From Zelonia costaricensis (Eukaryota > Euglenozoa > Kinetoplastea > Trypanosomatida > Trypanosomatidae), in assembly GCA_030849075.1 (NCBI GenBank), contig JASAOO010003098.1, positions 1-21,841 on the forward strand: a DNA stretch of 21,841 bases, read 5' to 3'. Numbering within the stretch: position 1 is the stretch's first letter; each line of letters starts with the position of its first letter. The notes under the pieces are model-generated. The model made no database searches and was not told the origin of the DNA. It worked only from the letters and a program-made list of their open reading frames with translations. This document shows positions 17,599 to 21,841 of the stretch, piece after piece. Made by a program: the position numbers and the translations under genes.

Positions 17599-19332
17599 CT
17601 AGTGCTTCACGGTGGACTTCAGCCTCCACATGTTCCCACCCACCATGTCCGCGTGACCGTTGATCGAGAAGATGCGCAGCGTGCGGTCGCCCTCATCGGG
17701 GAAGATGCGCGTTGAGAAGGTCTCCTCGCCGTTGTTCACAAACACCTCGATGGAGGAGCGGTCGATGAAGACGCGCAGCTGCATGAGGACGCCGCATGGC
17801 AACTCGCAAGAGCGGTAGCCGCTCAGCATGTGGTGCGGGTAGTGCCGGTTTAGCACGAGACGGTTCGTCTGCGCATCCACGTACAGCTCGGCCCCGGTGC
17901 CGAGCCACATCCCGTACTTCTCCCCGGTGCTCGTCTGCGCGTTGAAGGTGACGTCCAGCTCGTACGATGTGCAGTCCTCCACGAGCAGGACGTCGGTGTT
18001 CTCGGCGATGCGCTGGGCTGGGATCGTGGCCTGCGCGCACCGCAGCTGCATCAGCTCCTTCGGCGGCACCATGCGGATGCTACCGGTGAAGGGGTCGAGG
18101 ACGAGTTCGCGCGGCAGCGTCAGGCATCCACTCCAGCCGTGCTCGCGTGTGGGCATCGGGCTCTCCCAGATGTCCATCCAGCCGATGATGAGCCGCCGCC
18201 CATCCACCGTCGCGAGCGTCTGCGGCGCGTAGAAGTCGTGGCCGCGGTCGATCTCACGGAAGCGCTGCGTGACGTCGAAGGAGGTCAGCCACCGCGGCCC
18301 CCCTATCGTGCGGCCGCCGTTCGCCGGGTTCTTGCGCGCTGCCGCCGCGGCCTGGGCCAGCGCGGCTGTCACGAGCGACGTGTTCCAGCTGCCAACGAGG
18401 TAGCCGCTCTGGAAGCGGTTGCGGTTGGAGTACCCTGCCTTGCGCTTCCCCTGCGGCGAGAAGAGAAAGACATCGAGCTGATCGAGCTGGAAGAGGTCGG
18501 GGCACTCCCACATGAACACGTTCTTGTCGTCCGTCACACCGAGCACCTGCCACGTGCCGTCGTCCCAGTGGCGCAGGTCGGTCGTCGTGTAGAGAAGGAG
18601 CTGGCCGAGGTCCTTGGCCGCGTCGCGCGCGCCACACACCATCCACCAGCGGCCATCGCGGTACCACACCTTCGGGTCGCGGAAGTGCACGTATCCCGGC
18701 GGCGGGCGCACAATCGCGCCGAGCTTCTCGAAGTTGACGCCGTCGCTGCTCACGGCGACGCACTGCTGCTGGTAGAAGGCGGTGCCCTCGTTGAAGCCAC
18801 TCGTGCCGCACCCGTTGTCGCTCTCGGTGCGCCACGAGTGACCCGTGTAGAAGATGTACAGCTGGTTGTCGTAGCTCACCGCGGAGCCGGAGAAGCAGCC
18901 GTCGCGGTCGAAGGCGTCGCCCGGGGCGAGGGCGATGGGCTGGTGCTGCCAGTGAACGAGGTCCTCGCTCGTCGCGTGGCCCCAGTGCATCGGGCCCCAG
19001 TTTTCGCTGAAGGGGTTGTGCTGGTAGAAGACGTGGTAGACGCCGTTGTGGTGGCACAGCCCGCCGGGCACGCCCATCCAGTTCGAGAAGGCCGCCACGT
19101 GGTACTCCGGGTACCACTCCTTGTCCATCACGTCCCAGCCCTTCACCGCCGCGTGGTTGGCCACCTCGAGCCGCTCCTCGTGGGTGGTGGGCTGCGGCAC
19201 CAGCAACGCCTCGGCCGGCGACGCGTGCACCTCAGCCTCCATCGCCGCCCCCACAGCGGACACTGCTTTGCCGCTGGCCGCAGCAGCCGGCGCCCCTGCC
19301 GCCGGCACCAACAAGGGTGTACCCACCTGCAT
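17599..19332 (-). CDS. GH32 beta-fructofuranosidase-like protein with altered nucleophile motif
   Basis: A complete 577-residue protein from ATG 19332 to TAG at 17599-17601. It has the full GH32 layout (invertase/beta-fructosidase, five-bladed propeller plus C-terminal beta-sandwich). Residues 1-65 are an Ala/Val-rich leader without a convincing signal peptide. Family motifs seen: FSGSA (147-151), FRDP (217-220) with transition-state Asp219, WECPD (275-279) with acid/base Glu276, DFYAPQTL (366-373), IGWM (383-386) and the sandwich motif VFIDRSSIEVFVNNGEETF (521-539). The first motif, normally WMNDPNG with the catalytic Asp, here reads WMGVPGG (85-91), so Val88 replaces the nucleophile. Each of the three changed codons would need two base changes from the usual ones, and the frame is intact, so a single sequencing error does not explain it. 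Active relatives hydrolyse sucrose or raffinose; this protein may be inactive or carbohydrate-binding. Known: Leishmania carries GH32 genes thought to be of bacterial origin. Confidence 0.93.
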   Translation of the reverse strand: MQVGTPLLVPAAGAPAAAASGKAVSAVGAAMEAEVHASPAEALLVPQPTTHEERLEVANHAAVKGWDVMDKEWYPEYHVAAFSNWMGVPGGLCHHNGVYHVFYQHNPFSENWGPMHWGHATSEDLVHWQHQPIALAPGDAFDRDGCFSGSAVSYDNQLYIFYTGHSWRTESDNGCGTSGFNEGTAFYQQQCVAVSSDGVNFEKLGAIVRPPPGYVHFRDPKVWYRDGRWWMVCGARDAAKDLGQLLLYTTTDLRHWDDGTWQVLGVTDDKNVFMWECPDLFQLDQLDVFLFSPQGKRKAGYSNRNRFQSGYLVGSWNTSLVTAALAQAAAAARKNPANGGRTIGGPRWLTSFDVTQRFREIDRGHDFYAPQTLATVDGRRLIIGWMDIWESPMPTREHGWSGCLTLPRELVLDPFTGSIRMVPPKELMQLRCAQATIPAQRIAENTDVLLVEDCTSYELDVTFNAQTSTGEKYGMWLGTGAELYVDAQTNRLVLNRHYPHHMLSGYRSCELPCGVLMQLRVFIDRSSIEVFVNNGEETFSTRIFPDEGDRTLRIFSINGHADMVGGNMWRLKSTVKH

Positions 19333-19500
19333 GATGCGCGCACGCAGGGTTCAACGAGTGGGTGCTTTGTTTTAGTGATTTTTTTTTTGAATCTGTGTCT
19401 GTGTGTGTATGTGTTTGGTAATAATTCGTTCCGCTTGCGTGTTTAAACTCCTTTTCAGGGGGTTTTCTTTCTCCGATCGCGGTAGGCGCTGCACCGCTTG

Positions 19501-19516
19501 CTGAAGAGCGAGAAAG
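19501..19516 (-). promoter_or_regulatory. Candidate trans-splice acceptor of the GH32 gene
   Basis: The sense strand reads CTTTCTCGCTCTTCAG, a pyrimidine tract running directly into CAG at 19501, giving a 5' UTR of about 168 nt. It is the cleanest acceptor-like site upstream of this start codon. Confidence 0.45.
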
Positions 19517-20010
19517 CCAGATCACTGACAACTTTTCCGGCTCAGCGGAAGCCACACACGCCGACACGTACGCAGGGACAGGCCAGCACAAGAGAAGAAA
19601 ACGTTCAACCACAAAACAGACAATCACAGGCAGCGAGCGTGGGAAAGGGTCAGCGGAGGCGTACGTAAACGCTAGCGCACTCGCGAAGCCAAATCGTTGC
19701 GTCAGAGGCGAGAGAGCGCGGCAGGGTGGAAGAGAAAGCGCGACGATGTTCACGTTGCTGCAATGTGACAGCCGATGCACGTCGCACAGCCTGTGAAAGA
19801 GAGCCAGAAAGAAAATCAAAAAACGCGAGGGAGAGAGACGGGAACAAGGAAAAAAACAAAAACAGAGAGAGGAGCTGAATTCGTGTGCGGCGTCTACAGT
19901 CGTTGAAGTCGCCACGAGATGGGAGGAAGGCAAGGAGGGAGAAGACAAAAGGGAAGTGAGCGAAGGGCGGCGCAGCGGTACGCGATGAGACGTAAACACG
20001 AACGCGCAGC

Positions 20011-20026
20011 GGGGGGGGGGGGGGGG
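20011..20026 (+). repeat. 16-nt poly-G run
   Basis: Sixteen consecutive G followed by C, GGGG, C, GGG. It is a G-quadruplex candidate and a typical polymerase stall point; it lies 47 nt before the undetermined base at 20073. Confidence 0.85.
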
Positions 20027-20042
20027 CGGGGCGGGCGTACAG

Positions 20043-20103
20043 CGGATGACGAAAGCGGAAAGAAGAAAGAAANCGGATGACGAAAGCGGAAAGAAGAAAG
20101 AAA
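20043..20103. other. Assembly join: one N between two identical 30-nt copies
   Basis: Bases 20043-20072 and 20074-20103 are identical (beginning CGGATGACGAAAGCGG) and are separated by a single N at 20073. This is what is seen when two contig ends that overlap are joined with a placeholder base rather than merged. The true sequence may have one copy, or a gap of unknown length. Confidence 0.85.
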
Positions 20104-21841
20104 GAGAGCGAGACAACACGTAGTGGACGGCCCCTACAAAGCACAGACACACACACACAGCGAGAGAGACACACACACACAAACACGCACGCCAACGTAG
20201 AGGTACGTAATAGCCGAAGAGGAAAGCAAAGAAAGGAAGAAGAAGGCGCGGCGCTGTCAGACACGCAAGGGGAATAGGGAAAGGGGCCCGGGGGAAGGGG
20301 GGGAGGAGGGGGCGGCGAAGTGGGGTGAGCGAGGGCGGCGGGCGAGGGGGATCACAAGAAAAACGCTCGTCCACACGTGGCGTGAGACCCCGCAGCACCA
20401 GAGACTGTTTCTTCGGCGTCTAGGTAAAGCGCTCAGCTAGAGAGCGAGAAGAGGTGAAGGAAAGTCCCCCCGCCCCCACGAGACGGCGAGAGCTGAAAGG
20501 GAAAAAAAAAGAGAAGAAGTGAGCAACAACGAGGACAGGACGAGAAGGGGGGAAAGAGCGAAAAGCACAAGACAAGTTTCTACGAAGGTGGGGACAAATG
20601 TAGAAAGAAGAGGGAAAAGAAAAACGACGACAAGACCCCGTGAACGAGGGGGGATGACGATGTGCCTTCTGTTGTGTGTCTGTGTGTGTCTGTGTGTGTG
20701 TGTGTATGGTGATCGTCTCCTTCGCTTCAGCTCACGCCCACACGACAAGAGCGGCGCAAAGGCAGAAAAAAATGAAAAGGGAAGAAGCAGCCGCGCAGAG
20801 GCAGGTGCAGGTGCGAGACAAGGTAGGAAAAGAAGAAGACAGTCAGCGCTTGCAGATGGAGACGAGAAGGGAAGTGGGCGAAATCGGAAAGTGCACGAGG
20901 TGAAGAGAGGTCAAGACACGAGGCAGGAAAAGGCGAACAAAAGGGGCAGGCCGCACACGCACACAGCTTCGAAGAGGCACGCACCAAATTCGCGAAGAGT
21001 GGTGAATTCTGATTCAGACGCAATAACGAAACACACAACAACAAAAAAAAAACGTGTGGATGTGGAGTCGCAAACCAAACTCATCAAAAAAAAAAAACCG
21101 CAGCTTTTATCGAACGCAGCCCTGGAGCTCGACACACACAAACAAAAAAAAGGAGGTCAAACGAAGGGCGAGGTGAACGCCGTCGCTGAGAAGGGGTGAG
21201 AAAGGGAGAGGGGGGGAAAGAGTCCAGGGCGAGTGGCGTTTGCGCAAAGTACCACAGCGGCGCGAACGGGAGACAGGTGAGGACCAGAAAAAAAAGGAGA
21301 AAAGAAACAACAGAAGAAGTGCAATTCGTAGTTTGCTTTCCGATCGCCAGGGCTCCTGCGTTTTGTGTGAAGGGATGTGTGTGAGTGTGGAGAGGGGGAA
21401 GGGGGACTGGTCGTTTTGGTGTATGATGTGATGGTTTCTCTTTTCCTTCTTTTCGTGTGTCGGGTTTCAGGGTAAAGCGATTGCGTGTGCGCGGGGGGAG
21501 GGGGGTGGGCGAGTTCTCCGTTCGCGTTGTGGATGGGTGGATGAGGGGGTGGGTGCGTGTGTGGTCGTTTCGGTGTACGTGTTCCAATATGCGGGTGAGG
21601 GCGCGTGAGCGGGTGGAGGAGGAGCCGGTGCGGCACAGCAATAGCTGAGCTCCGCGTTGTGCGCGTAGGTGAGTGAAGCGAACAGGAAGGAGGAGGAGGA
21701 GGAGAGAGAGGGGGGAGCGCGGTGAGGTAGTCGAGCCCAAACACGGTTTCACTGAACGCGCACAGAAAAGATAAACACCGAAAGGGGGGAGAAGAGGGAA
21801 GAAAATTCGGGAATCGAAGCGTGTATGCGGTGGAGAGAGGT

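Larger units (their letters stand above)
19333..21841. other. Gene-free upstream region, purine-rich on the plus strand
   Basis: No credible gene in 2.5 kb. Long frames (388-residue minus frame 19232-20398, 226-residue plus frame 20519-21199, 222-residue minus frame 21084-21752) are low-complexity readings of purine/pyrimidine tracts; the first also crosses the N. The region holds a TG run near 20687-20705, a 16-G run, an assembly join, many A-runs, and becomes G/T-rich after about 21360. It could include the 5' flank of the GH32 gene and 3' sequence of a gene beyond the window. Confidence 0.65.

Noticed and set aside
18139..19446. 435-codon plus-strand frame opposite the GH32 gene
   Set aside because: It is antisense to a gene with unmistakable GH32 motifs; its Val/Ala/Arg/His composition is that of a mirror frame.
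19232..20398. 388-codon minus-strand frame overlapping the GH32 start
   Set aside because: It crosses the N and the duplicated 30-mer, overlaps a well-supported gene in another frame, and is low complexity.
20519..21199. 226-codon plus-strand frame rich in Lys and Arg
   Set aside because: It starts at a GTG, is antisense to the transcription unit, and is a translation of purine-rich DNA.

Overview
The window looks like nuclear DNA of a trypanosomatid, most likely Leishmania or a close relative such as Leptomonas or Crithidia. The evidence is long intron-free genes all on one strand, GC-rich third codon positions, intergenic DNA full of GT/CA microsatellites and purine/pyrimidine tracts of the kind used for trans-splicing, and the gene content, including a GH32 beta-fructosidase-like protein and an arginine-rich mitochondrial presequence on a TPR protein. 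The species cannot be fixed from the sequence alone.

All five credible genes lie on the minus strand, so transcription runs from high to low coordinates, as in one directional polycistronic unit. In transcription order they are: (1) 19332-17599, a GH32 glycoside hydrolase family protein whose nucleophile motif is destroyed; (2) 10954-9932, a zinc-independent NAD(P)H:quinone oxidoreductase of the MDR superfamily; (3) 8448-5773, a probable mitochondrial TPR protein; (4) 4834-2120, a long, mostly disordered hypothetical protein with a conserved-looking C-terminal segment; (5) 1152 to beyond base 1, a secreted or surface serine-rich repeat glycoprotein cut by the window edge. Gene 5 has a clear signal peptide and a microsatellite-encoded Ser/Asp-Gly-Ser-Ser-Phe repeat.

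Spacing is uneven. Genes 2-5 are separated by about 0.9-1.5 kb. The GH32 gene sits alone, with about 6.6 kb of gene-free DNA downstream (10955-17598) and at least 2.5 kb upstream (19333-21841). Both stretches are purine-rich on the plus strand, so pyrimidine-rich on the sense strand, with homopolymers, GT/CA arrays and G-quadruplex-type runs. The long open frames there look like compositional artefacts. A few more complex islands, notably 12360-12775 and 14676-14822, can form hairpins and deserve a look.

The genes do not form an obvious pathway; in trypanosomatids neighbours in a transcription unit are usually functionally unrelated. The strongest observations are the GH32 protein with WMGVPGG where the family has WMNDPNG (nucleophile Asp replaced by Val) although RDP and ECP are intact, a near-perfect 53-nt palindrome inside the coding region of gene 4, the expandable in-frame serine repeat of gene 5, and an unresolved assembly join marked by one N between two identical 30-nt copies beside a 16-G run.
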